Part shown: piece after piece, positions 19,001 through 28,339 of the stretch | How the letters are laid out: each line of letters begins with the position of its first letter | Numbering within the stretch: position 1 is the first letter of the stretch | The notes under the pieces: generated by a model | The model's input: only the letters and a program-made list of their open reading frames with translations | Database searches by the model: none | Told to the model about the DNA's origin: nothing | NCBI GenBank assembly: GCA_026392115.1 | Contig: JAPLCQ010000124.1 | Coordinates: 1-60,284, forward strand | DNA: 60,284 nucleotides | Source: Armatimonadota bacterium | Lineage (GTDB): Bacteria > Armatimonadota > Chthonomonadetes > Chthonomonadales > CAJBBX01 | Reading direction: 5' to 3' | Position numbers and translations under genes: made by a program

Positions 19001-20560
19001 ATGATCCCATCCCGTGCCCGGGCCGCCGCCGCGGCCGCATCGGCGCTGGCGTTCGCCGCCGTCTGTTGGAGCATCGCGCCTTCCCCGGCCCAGGGCCGGC
19101 GGGGAGGCGGCGGAGGAGGAGGCAGGCGCAGCTTCGCGGCGGGGCCGTGCGCCCCGCTCTCGCAGGTGCTGGGCAGGCAGACCGACAGGACGGCGTGCCT
19201 CAGCCTGCTCTCGGCAACCGCCCTGGAGACCTATGTGGAGTACGGCGCCCGGGCCGGCAAACTCGACCGCAAGACACCGGTGGTGACCGCGCGGGCGGGC
19301 GAGCCGCTGGAGATCACGCTCGACGGGCTCCAGCCCAACGGCGCGTGTACCTACCGGGTCCGGTCCCGGAAGCCGGGCGACGCCGACTTCGCCGCTGGCC
19401 CGGAACAGACGTTCCACACGCAGCGGAAGCCCGGAGCCGAGTTCACATTCGCCGTGCAGGGCGACTCGCACCCGGAGCGCGAGGGTCGTATGTTCGATTC
19501 GACGCTCTACGCACGTGGGCTTCGTAACGTCGTAGAGCAGTCGCCCGATTTCCTCGTGGCCCTGGGCGACGACTTCAGCCTCGAGCGGCTCATCGAGCAG
19601 CAGAACCTGACCCAGTCGGCCGTCGACCAGGTCTACGCCCACCAGCGCGGCTACCTTGGACTGGTCGGCGCGGCGTCCGGCATCTTCCTGGTGAACGGCA
19701 ACCACGAACAGGCGGCCCTCCACTGGCTCAACGGAACCGAGACGAACCCAGCCGTGCCGGCCGCGCGGGCGCGATCGCGGTTCTTCGCGCTGCCAGCCCC
19801 GGACGCTTTCTACAGCGGCGACGCCGAGAAGGTGGAACGCATCGGCTACCTACGCGACTACTACGCGTGGACGTGGGGCGATGCGCTGTTCGCGGTCATA
19901 GACCCCTACTGGCACTCGCCGGTGGGTGTAGACGACGGTCGCCGGGGCGCCGAGACGGCCGTAGCCACGACGCCGGCGTTCGGCGGAGGCGGACGCAAGC
20001 GGGCGGGCGGGGGCAAGGGCGGCCGCGACCTATGGCAGGTGACCCTGGGCGACGCGCAGTACAAGTGGCTCTCGCAGACGCTGACGGAGAGCAAGGCCAG
20101 GTACAAGTTCGTCTTCTGCCACCATGTCATGGGCACGGGCCGGGGCGGCGTGGAGCAGGCCGGCTTCTACGAGTGGGGCGGCAAGGACCGAAACGGCGCC
20201 TGGCGCTTCGACGAGAAGCGGCCGGGCTGGGCGCAACCCATCCACGCGCTGATGGTGAAGACCGGCGTGACGATCCTCTTCCAGGGGCACGACCACCTCT
20301 TCGCCCGGCAGGAGTTGGACGGCGTGGTCTACCAGTCGACGCCCAGCCGCGCGGATCCCACCTACACGGCGTTCAACGAGGACGCCTACCTGACGGGCGC
20401 CACGCTGCCCAACTCGGGCCACCTGATGGTGCATGTGGGGCCCGCCGGCGTGCGCGTGGACTACCTGCGCGCCTACCTGGAGAAGGACGAGACCGGCGAG
20501 CGCAAGAACGGTCAGGTGGCTCGCAGCTACACCATTGCCGCCGGGGCCAAGCGCCCGTAG
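19001..20560 (+). CDS. Exported purple-acid-phosphatase-like metallophosphoesterase
   Basis: A 519-residue paralogue of the interrupted gene just upstream, starting 17 bases after it. The signal peptide (about 1-31) is followed by a Gly-rich stretch. A fibronectin-like domain comes next (about 60-150), then a metallophosphatase with QGDSHPE, ALGDDFS, NGNHEQ, CHHV and FQGHDHLFARQE. The third motif is GNHE instead of the usual GNHD. A Gly/Lys-rich insertion (about 325-345) separates the two halves. Such enzymes hydrolyse phosphate esters outside the cytoplasm. ATG 19001 has AGGAG 11 bases upstream; an open frame continues further upstream without coding character. Confidence 0.85.
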   Translation: MIPSRARAAAAAASALAFAAVCWSIAPSPAQGRRGGGGGGGRRSFAAGPCAPLSQVLGRQTDRTACLSLLSATALETYVEYGARAGKLDRKTPVVTARAGEPLEITLDGLQPNGACTYRVRSRKPGDADFAAGPEQTFHTQRKPGAEFTFAVQGDSHPEREGRMFDSTLYARGLRNVVEQSPDFLVALGDDFSLERLIEQQNLTQSAVDQVYAHQRGYLGLVGAASGIFLVNGNHEQAALHWLNGTETNPAVPAARARSRFFALPAPDAFYSGDAEKVERIGYLRDYYAWTWGDALFAVIDPYWHSPVGVDDGRRGAETAVATTPAFGGGGRKRAGGGKGGRDLWQVTLGDAQYKWLSQTLTESKARYKFVFCHHVMGTGRGGVEQAGFYEWGGKDRNGAWRFDEKRPGWAQPIHALMVKTGVTILFQGHDHLFARQELDGVVYQSTPSRADPTYTAFNEDAYLTGATLPNSGHLMVHVGPAGVRVDYLRAYLEKDETGERKNGQVARSYTIAAGAKRP

Positions 20561-20688
20561 CGTGTGGCGCGGCGCTTCTCGGCCCGGCGGTGCCTGCGAC
20601 GGGTTTGGGGCGGCAGGAACCTTGGCCGGCGGCGGCGAATGGGTCCGCAGAGGCGCGTTCGGGCAAACCGGGCCGCCGGGAGACGCCC

Positions 20689-23600
20689 ATGACCCGACTT
20701 GCCGCCGCCCTTGCCTTGCTTTTCGCGCTTGCCGGCCTGCCCGCCCTGCCCCAGCCGCTGCTGCACTACCGGTGCGACGAGGGGCAGGGCGCCCGCGTGG
20801 CGGACGGTACGGCCAACGCGCTGCACGGCGTTTCGGGCGCGGGCTGGGCCGCCTCCCCCTCCGGCGGGGCGCTCGCCATGAGCGGCGAGGCTGGTTCCAT
20901 CGTCATCGTGCAGATCCCGACGGACCTGCGCCTCGGCACGGGCTCCTGGAGCTTCGCCGCGTGGCTGAAACCTCGACGGTTCGACATCGACGACCGGCAG
21001 AACCAGCGGCGCATCTTCGCCTACGGCGCCTACCCCGACGCCTATATGGTCATCGACCTCCTCAGCACGGGCCACCTGAGCTGGTACTTCACCTACCGCA
21101 ACGCGGCGGGGCAGGACGTCTCCGCCGGAGGCTCCTCGGTCGCCGCCCTGAAGCTGGACCAGTGGTCCTTCGTGGCGCTGGTCTGCGACCGGGGTAAGAG
21201 GCAGGTCACGACCTATATCGACGGCATGGCCCAGGGCGCCGGGGCCCTTCCCGCGCAGTTCGACGGCGACTTCTCGTTGAACGGCGAGCTGACGCTGGGC
21301 AGTGACTGGCACAACTACGACGGCCTGATGGATGAGCCGGCGCTCACGCGGGCGGCGCTCACGCGGGCGCAGGTGAAGGCGGAGTTCGCGCGGCTGGCCC
21401 CGGTCTTCGGCGTGAAGCCATCGGCCGAGTCGGTCGCCGCGGAAAGGCGCGAAACACTCATGGAAACGCTTGCCAAAGCCCAGACAGCCTGGGAAGCCCG
21501 CGACTGGCGGGCGGTGCGGACGACGTGCGGGCAGGTTGCCGCCGCGAAGGAGGCCGCACCGGCCCTCAGCGGCGCCGCACACCTCGGCGCGGCCCAGAGC
21601 TTCGTGGCCCAGGGAGACCTGAAGGCGGCGCGGGCCGAGTACGCCCGCATCGTCGCTACGGCGCGTTACGAGCCCGTCCACCGGGCCGAGGCCGCCGAGC
21701 GTGTTCGCGAGTTGGCGCGCGCCATCAAAGGCCTGCCGGAACGCGACCCCGCCGCCACGCGGACCAGCGTTCCCGCCATAGCCGGCTTCGCCGCGCGGGT
21801 CGCAGTCTCGCCCAAAGGCTTGGACGCCAACGACGGCGTGCGCAAGCCCGTGGCCACGCTCAACCGCGCCCGCGACCTGGTGCGAGCCCTCCGCCGCAAG
21901 GGCGTAAAGGGGGCCATCGCGGTCGATATCGCACCCGGCGAGTACCCGGTGACCGCCCCGCTGGCCCTCACCAGGCAGGACAGCGGCACGGCGGCGGGCC
22001 CGGTGGTCTACCGCGCGATCACCCCCGGCAAGGCCGTCTTCTATGGCGGCAAGCGCATCACCGGGTTCGTGCCGGTGACCGACGAGGCCGTCCTCGCCCG
22101 CCTGCCCGAGGAGGGCCGGGGCCGCGTGATGATGTGCGACCTGAAGGCGCAGCGCATCACGGACACCGGCCGACTCGCCGTTCGCGGCTTCTCGCAGCCA
22201 CCCTCGCCGCCCACGCTGGAACTTTTCGTCGACCGGAAGCCGATGACCCTGGCACGCTGGCCCAACACCGGGTTCGTGCCCATCCGCCGTCTGGTCGAGC
22301 CCGGCTCGCGGGCCGCGGGCAGGCCTTCGGTCTTCGAGTATGTCGATGACCGCCACGCCCGCTGGACGCAGGCCGCCGACGCCTGGCTCTTCGGATACTT
22401 CCGCTACCTCTGGGCGGACGCCACCATCGCGGTCACGGGCATCGACGCCGCAGCCCACACGGTCACGTGCGGCGACGCCTACCAGTACGGCGAGCCGGGC
22501 ATGGACACGGGGCAGGGCATCCAGTACTACGCCTTCAACCTGCTGGAGGAGATCGACCAGCCCGGCGAGTGGTACCTCGACCGTGCGGCGGGCATCCTCT
22601 ACCTGTATCCGCCCACCGACCTTGCCAGGGCCACGGTGGAGTTGGGCATGCTCTCGACTCCCATGGTGACCGCCAAAGGCGTGCGCCATGTTCGCTTCGA
22701 GGGGCTGACCTTCGACCTGGGTCGCTACAACGGCCTGACGCTGGAGAACTGCTCCGATTGCCTGATCGCGGGCTGCACCGTCAGCCGCATGGCGGGCAAC
22801 GGGATCACGGTGAGCGGCGGCGCGCGCGTGGGGCTTCTCAGCTGCGACGTACACATGATCGGACGGCGCGCCACCGAGGTGGTCGGCGGCGACCGCGCCA
22901 CGCTGAAGCCGGGCAGGCACTTTGTGGAGAACTGCCGCATCCACGACTTCGGCCGCATCGACCGCACCTACACACCGGCCATCCAGCTCGAGGGCGTGGG
23001 CAACCGCGCGGCGCACAATCTGATGTACGACTGCCCCAGCAGCGTCATGCGGATCGAGGGCAACGACCACGTCATCGAGTTCAACGACGTCCGCCGCGCG
23101 GTGCTCGAGTCCGACGACCAGGGCGCCATGGAGCTCTTCGGCAACCCGACCTACCGGGGCGTCGTCTTCCGGCACAACCGGTTCACCGACTGCGGCAAGT
23201 CCGGCGGCGGCGCGCAGGTGCACGGCCAGGCCGCGATCCGGTTCGACGACGCCATCAGCGGCATGCTGGTCTACGGCAACGTCTTCATCCGGAGCGCCAA
23301 CGGCAACTTCGGAGCCATCCAGCTCAACAGCGGCAGGGACAACTGGATCGACAACAACCTCTTCATCGAGTGCACGCGGGGCGTCAGCGGCGGCTGGTAC
23401 CCGTTCAACAGCGTCTGGAAGCAGGTGGCCGAAAAGCAGCAGCCGGTCGTGCTCATCACCAGCGACCTCTACCTGAAGCGCTACCCCGAGATGGCCTGGA
23501 TGCTGGAGAATCCAGGCATCAACCACGTCTGGCGGAGCGTCTTCGTCGGCTGCGGGCCGACCTTCATGGGGAACCCCGCGCACCTGGACCTGATGATGAA

Positions 23601-23715
23601 CACCGAGGCGACCGCGAAAGCGAAGCCGGCCGCCCTGGGCTTCCGGCCCATCCCGGTGGCAGAGATCGGCCTCTACGCGGACAGGTTCCGGAGCGTCCGG
23701 GATGCGGCGAGGTAG
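20689..23715 (+). CDS. Exported LamG plus parallel beta-helix protein
   Basis: A 1008-residue protein with a signal peptide (about 1-22). Residues about 25-210 form a LamG/concanavalin-like sandwich (LLHYRCDEGQG, GSWSFAAWLKP, WSFVALVCDRGKRQVTTYIDG, ELTLGSDWHNYDGLMDEPAL). A helical TPR-like stretch follows (about 240-345). The rest is a right-handed beta-helix (VAVSPKGLDANDGVRKPVATL, LARWPNTGFVP, GEWYLDRAAGILYLYPPTD, VRHVRFEGLTFDLGRYNGL). GGGAG lies 7 bases before ATG 20689. The beta-helix part resembles the protein at 25618. A role in binding and cleaving polysaccharide is likely, substrate unknown. Confidence 0.85.
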   Translation: MTRLAAALALLFALAGLPALPQPLLHYRCDEGQGARVADGTANALHGVSGAGWAASPSGGALAMSGEAGSIVIVQIPTDLRLGTGSWSFAAWLKPRRFDIDDRQNQRRIFAYGAYPDAYMVIDLLSTGHLSWYFTYRNAAGQDVSAGGSSVAALKLDQWSFVALVCDRGKRQVTTYIDGMAQGAGALPAQFDGDFSLNGELTLGSDWHNYDGLMDEPALTRAALTRAQVKAEFARLAPVFGVKPSAESVAAERRETLMETLAKAQTAWEARDWRAVRTTCGQVAAAKEAAPALSGAAHLGAAQSFVAQGDLKAARAEYARIVATARYEPVHRAEAAERVRELARAIKGLPERDPAATRTSVPAIAGFAARVAVSPKGLDANDGVRKPVATLNRARDLVRALRRKGVKGAIAVDIAPGEYPVTAPLALTRQDSGTAAGPVVYRAITPGKAVFYGGKRITGFVPVTDEAVLARLPEEGRGRVMMCDLKAQRITDTGRLAVRGFSQPPSPPTLELFVDRKPMTLARWPNTGFVPIRRLVEPGSRAAGRPSVFEYVDDRHARWTQAADAWLFGYFRYLWADATIAVTGIDAAAHTVTCGDAYQYGEPGMDTGQGIQYYAFNLLEEIDQPGEWYLDRAAGILYLYPPTDLARATVELGMLSTPMVTAKGVRHVRFEGLTFDLGRYNGLTLENCSDCLIAGCTVSRMAGNGITVSGGARVGLLSCDVHMIGRRATEVVGGDRATLKPGRHFVENCRIHDFGRIDRTYTPAIQLEGVGNRAAHNLMYDCPSSVMRIEGNDHVIEFNDVRRAVLESDDQGAMELFGNPTYRGVVFRHNRFTDCGKSGGGAQVHGQAAIRFDDAISGMLVYGNVFIRSANGNFGAIQLNSGRDNWIDNNLFIECTRGVSGGWYPFNSVWKQVAEKQQPVVLITSDLYLKRYPEMAWMLENPGINHVWRSVFVGCGPTFMGNPAHLDLMMNTEATAKAKPAALGFRPIPVAEIGLYADRFRSVRDAAR

Positions 23716-23729
23716 CATCCGCTAAAAGG

Positions 23730-23735
23730 TATAGT
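23730..23735 (+). promoter_or_regulatory. Possible -10 box for a leaderless transcript
   Basis: TATAGT is followed by six bases and then ATG 23742, the same spacing as before the genes at 1975 and 16729. No -35 box is visible. Confidence 0.4.
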
Positions 23736-23741
23736 GCGCGA

Positions 23742-23948
23742 ATGGAACAAAGCGTAAGCCACGATCGGGCGGACGAGTCGCTGGACGCCAAGGCGGCATG
23801 GTTCGCCGAGATGTCAGTCCAGGATCGTCTCGACTGCTTCTGCGAGTTCATGGAGATGGCGCTGGCCGCAAACCCGCACCTGCTGGAGGCCCGAGATGCT
23901 CAACCGATACCAGGACGTGTTCAGGTGCTTGAACTCCCACGGGGTTAG
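23742..23948 (+). CDS. Small protein preceding a nucleotidyltransferase
   Basis: A 68-residue acidic protein with no recognised domain (MEQSVSHDRADESLDAKAAW, then VQDRLDCFCEFMEMAL). It reads as two amphipathic helices. Its last 53 bases overlap the start of the nucleotidyltransferase gene in another frame, so the pair is expressed together. The arrangement resembles small-partner/nucleotidyltransferase modules of toxin-antitoxin type; that role is inference. A -10-like box precedes the ATG and no clear ribosome binding site is present. Confidence 0.6.
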   Translation: MEQSVSHDRADESLDAKAAWFAEMSVQDRLDCFCEFMEMALAANPHLLEARDAQPIPGRVQVLELPRG

Positions 23949-24354
23949 GTACGTCGTCATTGGAGGAGTGGCGGTCATCATACACGGGGTGCCGAGAGCC
24001 ACTTTGGATCTCGATGTCCTGATTGACGCGACTGAAGACAATGCCGCCCGCCTCCTCGACGCCCTAGAGGAGGCGGGCCTCGGCACTTCGACACTCACGA
24101 CCGCGGCCCGGATACTCGAGCACGAGATCACGATCTTCCGCGACCGGGTCCGACTTGATGTCCAGACCAGCACGCCGGGACTGGAGTTCGACGCGGCCTG
24201 GACGAACCGTCGCGCAGTGGAGTTTGCAGGCGTAAGGATCGAGGTGGCATCGCTTCCCGACCTGATTGCATCCAAGCGCGCTGCGGGACGGCCCATCGAC
24301 CTACTGGATGCGGCCGCCCTGGAGGCGCTGGCGGCCCGAGCCGGAGACGCATAG
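23896..24354 (+). CDS. Nucleotidyltransferase-fold protein (AbiEii/MNT-like)
   Basis: A 152-residue protein with the polymerase-beta-type signature: GGVAVIIHGVPRATLDLDVL, a GG pair followed by a DxD. A third acidic candidate is in RVRLDVQTST. SLPDLIASKRAAGRPIDLLDA near the end is typical of the AbiEii/DUF6036-like group. Members transfer nucleotides to tRNA or protein, often as toxins. The gene overlaps its small upstream partner by 53 bases, and the next gene starts three bases after its stop. Whether it is a toxin here cannot be told from sequence. Confidence 0.78.
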   Translation: MLNRYQDVFRCLNSHGVRYVVIGGVAVIIHGVPRATLDLDVLIDATEDNAARLLDALEEAGLGTSTLTTAARILEHEITIFRDRVRLDVQTSTPGLEFDAAWTNRRAVEFAGVRIEVASLPDLIASKRAAGRPIDLLDAAALEALAARAGDA

Positions 24355-24357
24355 CCG

Positions 24358-25350
24358 TTGCCCGTCGGCCGATGGCGCGATGGCGTGCTCGTCGTATCGT
24401 TGGGAATGCTCGCCTGGCTGGGCTTCCTGTTCGCCGCTCGCCCGGATTTCGCCGCCGCTGAGACCATGGCGCCGCCGGCGGCTTGGTTGCTCATCGGCCT
24501 CGGAGTGACGGCCGCAGGCTTCCGGAACCGCCGCGCGTGCGCCTTCGTGGCTCTGCTGTGGCTGCTGTTCGGCGCAGTGACCGTGGAGGGGTTCCGGAGT
24601 GCCTTGCGGCCGGGCTTTCGGATCACCGGCCAGGAGCGGGCTGCTGCGGACGCCATCCGGGTGGTATCGCTCAACTGCGCCGGTGGCTCCGAGGCGGCGG
24701 CCCGCGAGGTCGAGCAGTACCGGCCAGACATCGTGCTGCTGCAAGAGACGCCGGTCCGCGCGGCCGTGGAGCGCCTGGCAAGGAGGCTCTTCGGGCGCGA
24801 AGGCGCATCCTGGTGCGGGCTCGACGCTTCGATCATCGCGCGCGGTCCCCTGCGTCCGGTGCAGCACCCTCGCCGTAGCTCCAACTTCGTGATGGCCGCC
24901 CTCCGCGTGCGGGGCGTACCGTTCGGCTTGGTCTCGTTGCGGCTTCAGCCCCCGGTGGCTCGTATGGACCTGTGGAACCAGGAGTGCCGGCGAGCACAGA
25001 CGGCATCGCGCCGAGGCCGCCGCAAGGAGTTGGCAGCGGTGATGGGTTTCGTCTGGTCGCACTCCGGCGAGGGCCCCGTCCTGGTAGGCGGCGACTTCAA
25101 CGCAGTGGCGGGCGACCCAGCGCTCGCGCCCATCACGGCGCCCATGCGCGACAGCTTCGATGAGGCCGGACGCGGGTGGTGCGACACCGCCATCAACGAC
25201 CTGCCCTTCGCGCGCATCGACCGCTTGTTCGTCGAGAGAGGCGTCGAGGTCCTGGCCTCCAGCGTCCGCCGAACGTCGAACTCCGACCACCGGATGCTGG
25301 TAGTCGATATCAGGGCGCGCGGAGGACACCAACGCCCTATCGCACCGTAG
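24358..25350 (+). CDS. Membrane-anchored endonuclease/exonuclease/phosphatase (EEP) family protein
   Basis: Up to 330 residues. Two or three N-terminal hydrophobic segments (LVVSLGMLAWLGFLFAA, AAWLLIGLGVTAAGF, AFVALLWLLFGAVTV) anchor an EEP catalytic domain with the family motifs VVSLNCAGG, PDIVLLQET, GGDFNAVAGD, ARIDRLFV and SDHRMLVVD. These are the metal-binding and catalytic residues of the DNase I/sphingomyelinase superfamily. The catalytic domain is probably outside the cytoplasm. The start is uncertain: TTG 24358, GTG 24385 or ATG 24406. The gene follows the nucleotidyltransferase with no real gap. Substrate unknown. Confidence 0.8.
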   Translation: MPVGRWRDGVLVVSLGMLAWLGFLFAARPDFAAAETMAPPAAWLLIGLGVTAAGFRNRRACAFVALLWLLFGAVTVEGFRSALRPGFRITGQERAAADAIRVVSLNCAGGSEAAAREVEQYRPDIVLLQETPVRAAVERLARRLFGREGASWCGLDASIIARGPLRPVQHPRRSSNFVMAALRVRGVPFGLVSLRLQPPVARMDLWNQECRRAQTASRRGRRKELAAVMGFVWSHSGEGPVLVGGDFNAVAGDPALAPITAPMRDSFDEAGRGWCDTAINDLPFARIDRLFVERGVEVLASSVRRTSNSDHRMLVVDIRARGGHQRPIAP

Positions 25351-25617
25351 TGCGAATGGACCGCGGTGGCCTCCCAAGCACCCGAGCGCTACTGTGCGCG
25401 CACTCGCCCCATGACGCGGACGGCGCGTGGCAGGACAGACCCAGTGCGGCGTTGGGCGAGCAGGCGCCCGCCACCGGGTGGATGGTGTAAGATGGTCCGT
25501 CGCATGGGCGTGCTGGTGACATCCGGCGTGCGGCGCACCCGGAATAACCGACCGTGTGACGACGTACAGGTATGACACGAGGATAATCAGCACCGACAGC
25601 CCCATGGAGGCATCGCT

Positions 25618-28320
25618 ATGAGCCGAGTAGACCCTAGCCGGGCCAGATCGCTGGCACCCATGGCGGCCCTCCTGCTCTGCCTCGGCTCCTCCGTCCACGC
25701 GGCGCCGGCTGTGGTCTTCGTCTCCACCAAGGGCAACGACGCCTGGAGCGGGCGCCTGGCCGCGCCGAACCGGGCGGGGACGGACGGTCCGTTCGCCACG
25801 CTGCCGCGCGCTCGCGACGAGGTGCGGAAGCTGCGCGCTTCCGGGCCGGTCACTGTGCAGGTGCGCGGCGGAATCTATCCCCTCGCGGCCACGCTGACGC
25901 TGACCGGCGCGGACTCCGGGTCCGCCTCGGCGCCGGTGGTTTGGCGGGCCTACCCCGGCGAGATGCCACTGGTGATCGGCGGCAGGACCATCGGCGGGTT
26001 CGCTCCCCACAAGGGCCGCATCCTCAAGGCCGACGTGGGCGCCCAGGACTTCCGCCAGCTGCTCTGCAACGGACGGCGCATGGACCTGGCGCGCTATCCC
26101 AACCGGGACGCCGACCACCCGGTCACCGGCGGCTGGGCCTATGTGGATGGAGCGCCGCTCCCGCTCTACGCCGACATCCCCGGCGAGCCGCAGAACGTGC
26201 TCAAGCTCCGCGAGGCCGACGTCCGCACCTGGGCGCACCCCGAAGAGGCCGAGGTCATGGTCTTCCCGCGCTACAACTGGTGGAACGACATCATCCGCAT
26301 AGCCTCCCTGGACAAAGAGAAGCGTACGCTGACGCTGGCAGCGAATGCCTCCTACGCGATCCGGCCCGGCGACCGCTACTTCGTGCAGAACCTGCCCGAG
26401 GAGCTGGACGCGCCCGGCGAGTGGCGCCTGGACAGGGCCACGCGGTCGCTCCTCTTCCTGCCGCCTGACGGGATCGATCCGGCGGCCATGACCGTCTACG
26501 CGCCCATGATCGACACGATCCTCGAGATGCGCGACGGCGCCTCCCACATTACGTTCCAGGGCTTCACGTTCGAGTGCTGCGAAGGCACGGCGATCCAGAT
26601 GCGGGACACCAGCGACTGCCGCATCGCCGGCTGCACCGTCCGCAACGTGGGCGGCTTCAACGGCTCCGGCGTGGCCATCGCCGGCGGCAAGCGGAACGGG
26701 GTGGTGGGCTGCGACATCCACGACGTGGGCCGCGATGCCGTCAGCCTCGACGGCGGCAACCGCGAGACGCTGGAGCCGGCGCGCAACTACGCGGACAACA
26801 ACTACATCCACCACACCGGCATCTACTATAAGCAGGGCGTGGGCGTCGGCCTGAACGGCGTGGGCAACCGCGTCTCGCACAACCTGATCCATGACTGCCC
26901 GCGCTTCGGCATCGGCTGGGGCGGCAGCGACCATGTGATGGAGTTCAACGAGATCCGCCACTGCGACCTGGAGACGGCCGACTGCGGGGCCATCTATTCG
27001 TGGCAGGTGGACTGGAGCAAGCGCGGCACCGAAATCCGTTACAACTACCTCCACGACATCATCGGGTTTGGCCAGGAGAACGGCAAATGGACGAGCCCGC
27101 ACATGAACTGGGGCGTCTACTTGGACGACGGAACGTGCGGCACGCGGGTCTACGGCAACATCGTGGCGCGGACCATCCTGGGCGGCGTCCATGTGCATGG
27201 CGGTCGCGACAACGTGGTTGAGAACAACATCCTCGTCGACGGCCGCGACAGCCAGATGCAGTACAGCGGCTACGTGGAGGGCGGCCACCCGGTGCCGATG
27301 ATGACGGAGACCTGGAGGAAGTACTCCGGCTCGCCCGCCTACCTGAAGTACCCCGGTTACGCGGAGCTGACGAAGAGCCTCGCCGATGCGTGGCAGATGG
27401 CCGGCAACCGTTTCGTGCGCAACATCGTCTCCTACCGCGAGCCCGGCGCCGCGCTGTTCGCCCACTACAGCCTGCCGTTCGACAAGACCGTTTCGGACTA
27501 CAACCTGATCTGGCACGGCAAGTCGCCGGTGTTGACCGGCGTGACCCGCGTGAAGAGGCTGATCGGCCCCAATCTGGTTCGCAACCCGGGGTTCGAGGAG
27601 GGTGCAGCGGGCGCGGAGCCCCCGGGGTGGCAGTGGCAGGTCAAGCCCAACGACTCGGCAGTGGCGCTCGACGCCAAGGCGCCCCTCACGGGCAAGATGT
27701 CGCTCCGCTTGACCGGCCGGGGCACCACCACGGACACCAGCGGCCAGACGCTCTGTGTGAACTACGTCAGCGGGGAGATGCCGGTGACGCCGGGCCGAAC
27801 CTATCGCCTATCGGCGAGCGTTCGCGCCGACCAGCCGACCGCCGGCGCGATCCAGCCGCAGGCCTACGACCATGGCAAGTTCTTCTGGGCCAAGTGGAAT
27901 GGGTTCACCGCCGGCCCGGAGTGGAAGCGCGTCGAGCTGATCTTCCGGTTCCCGGCCAAGGGCGACCCGGACTGGCACGAGGGCATGAAGAGCGTCCGCG
28001 TCCGCATCGACGTCTCGCAGGGCTCCGGAACCTTCTGGGTGGACGACGTGGAGCTGCGCGAGACCGAGGGCATGTCGGAATGGGAGGCATGGCAGGCCCA
28101 GGGCCTGGACAAGCACTCACGCATCGCCGACCCGCTCTTCGTGAACCGCGCCAAGGACGACTACCGCCTGAAGCCGGGCTCACCCGCCCACGCGCTGGGC
28201 TTCAAACCGATCCCGGTCGACAAGATCGGCCCATACAAGAGCCCGCTACGAGCCACCTGGCCCATCAAGGAAGCGATCGGCGCGCGAGAGCAGATGAAGC
28301 TCGACTGGTCACGGCACTGA
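25618..28320 (+). CDS. Exported parallel beta-helix protein with carbohydrate-binding-like domain
   Basis: A 900-residue protein with a signal peptide (about 1-30) and the beta-helix entry motif VFVSTKGNDAWSGRLAAPN. Coils run to about residue 630 (ITFQGFTFECCEGTAIQM, CRIAGCTVRNVGGFNGSGVA, NRVSHNLIHDCPRFGIGWGG). A jelly-roll resembling family 4/9 carbohydrate-binding modules follows (about 645-800: NLVRNPGFEEG, PVTPGRTYRLSASVRAD, FWVDDVELRE). The end (PGSPAHALGFKPIPVDKIG) matches the close of the protein at 20689. ATG 25618 follows GGAGG by 8 bases. I see no gene in the 267 bases before it. Probably a secreted glycan-active protein. Confidence 0.85.
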   Translation: MSRVDPSRARSLAPMAALLLCLGSSVHAAPAVVFVSTKGNDAWSGRLAAPNRAGTDGPFATLPRARDEVRKLRASGPVTVQVRGGIYPLAATLTLTGADSGSASAPVVWRAYPGEMPLVIGGRTIGGFAPHKGRILKADVGAQDFRQLLCNGRRMDLARYPNRDADHPVTGGWAYVDGAPLPLYADIPGEPQNVLKLREADVRTWAHPEEAEVMVFPRYNWWNDIIRIASLDKEKRTLTLAANASYAIRPGDRYFVQNLPEELDAPGEWRLDRATRSLLFLPPDGIDPAAMTVYAPMIDTILEMRDGASHITFQGFTFECCEGTAIQMRDTSDCRIAGCTVRNVGGFNGSGVAIAGGKRNGVVGCDIHDVGRDAVSLDGGNRETLEPARNYADNNYIHHTGIYYKQGVGVGLNGVGNRVSHNLIHDCPRFGIGWGGSDHVMEFNEIRHCDLETADCGAIYSWQVDWSKRGTEIRYNYLHDIIGFGQENGKWTSPHMNWGVYLDDGTCGTRVYGNIVARTILGGVHVHGGRDNVVENNILVDGRDSQMQYSGYVEGGHPVPMMTETWRKYSGSPAYLKYPGYAELTKSLADAWQMAGNRFVRNIVSYREPGAALFAHYSLPFDKTVSDYNLIWHGKSPVLTGVTRVKRLIGPNLVRNPGFEEGAAGAEPPGWQWQVKPNDSAVALDAKAPLTGKMSLRLTGRGTTTDTSGQTLCVNYVSGEMPVTPGRTYRLSASVRADQPTAGAIQPQAYDHGKFFWAKWNGFTAGPEWKRVELIFRFPAKGDPDWHEGMKSVRVRIDVSQGSGTFWVDDVELRETEGMSEWEAWQAQGLDKHSRIADPLFVNRAKDDYRLKPGSPAHALGFKPIPVDKIGPYKSPLRATWPIKEAIGAREQMKLDWSRH

Positions 28321-28321
28321 A

Positions 28322-28339
28322 GGGCGGGTCCCTCCGCCC
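28322..28339. terminator. Short hairpin between convergent genes
   Basis: GGGCGG, six bases, then CCGCCC fill the 19-base gap between two converging stop codons. There is no T-run, so it is only a probable bidirectional terminator. Confidence 0.45.

Noticed and set aside
25366-25575. Small open frame of 69 codons before the beta-helix gene
   Set aside because: Arg-rich with no ribosome binding site, no domain and no similarity to neighbours; probably non-coding.
20527-27516. Two minus-strand open frames of over 1000 codons each
   Set aside because: They lie antisense to the LamG/beta-helix, EEP and beta-helix genes, have no motifs, and their composition is that of shadow frames.
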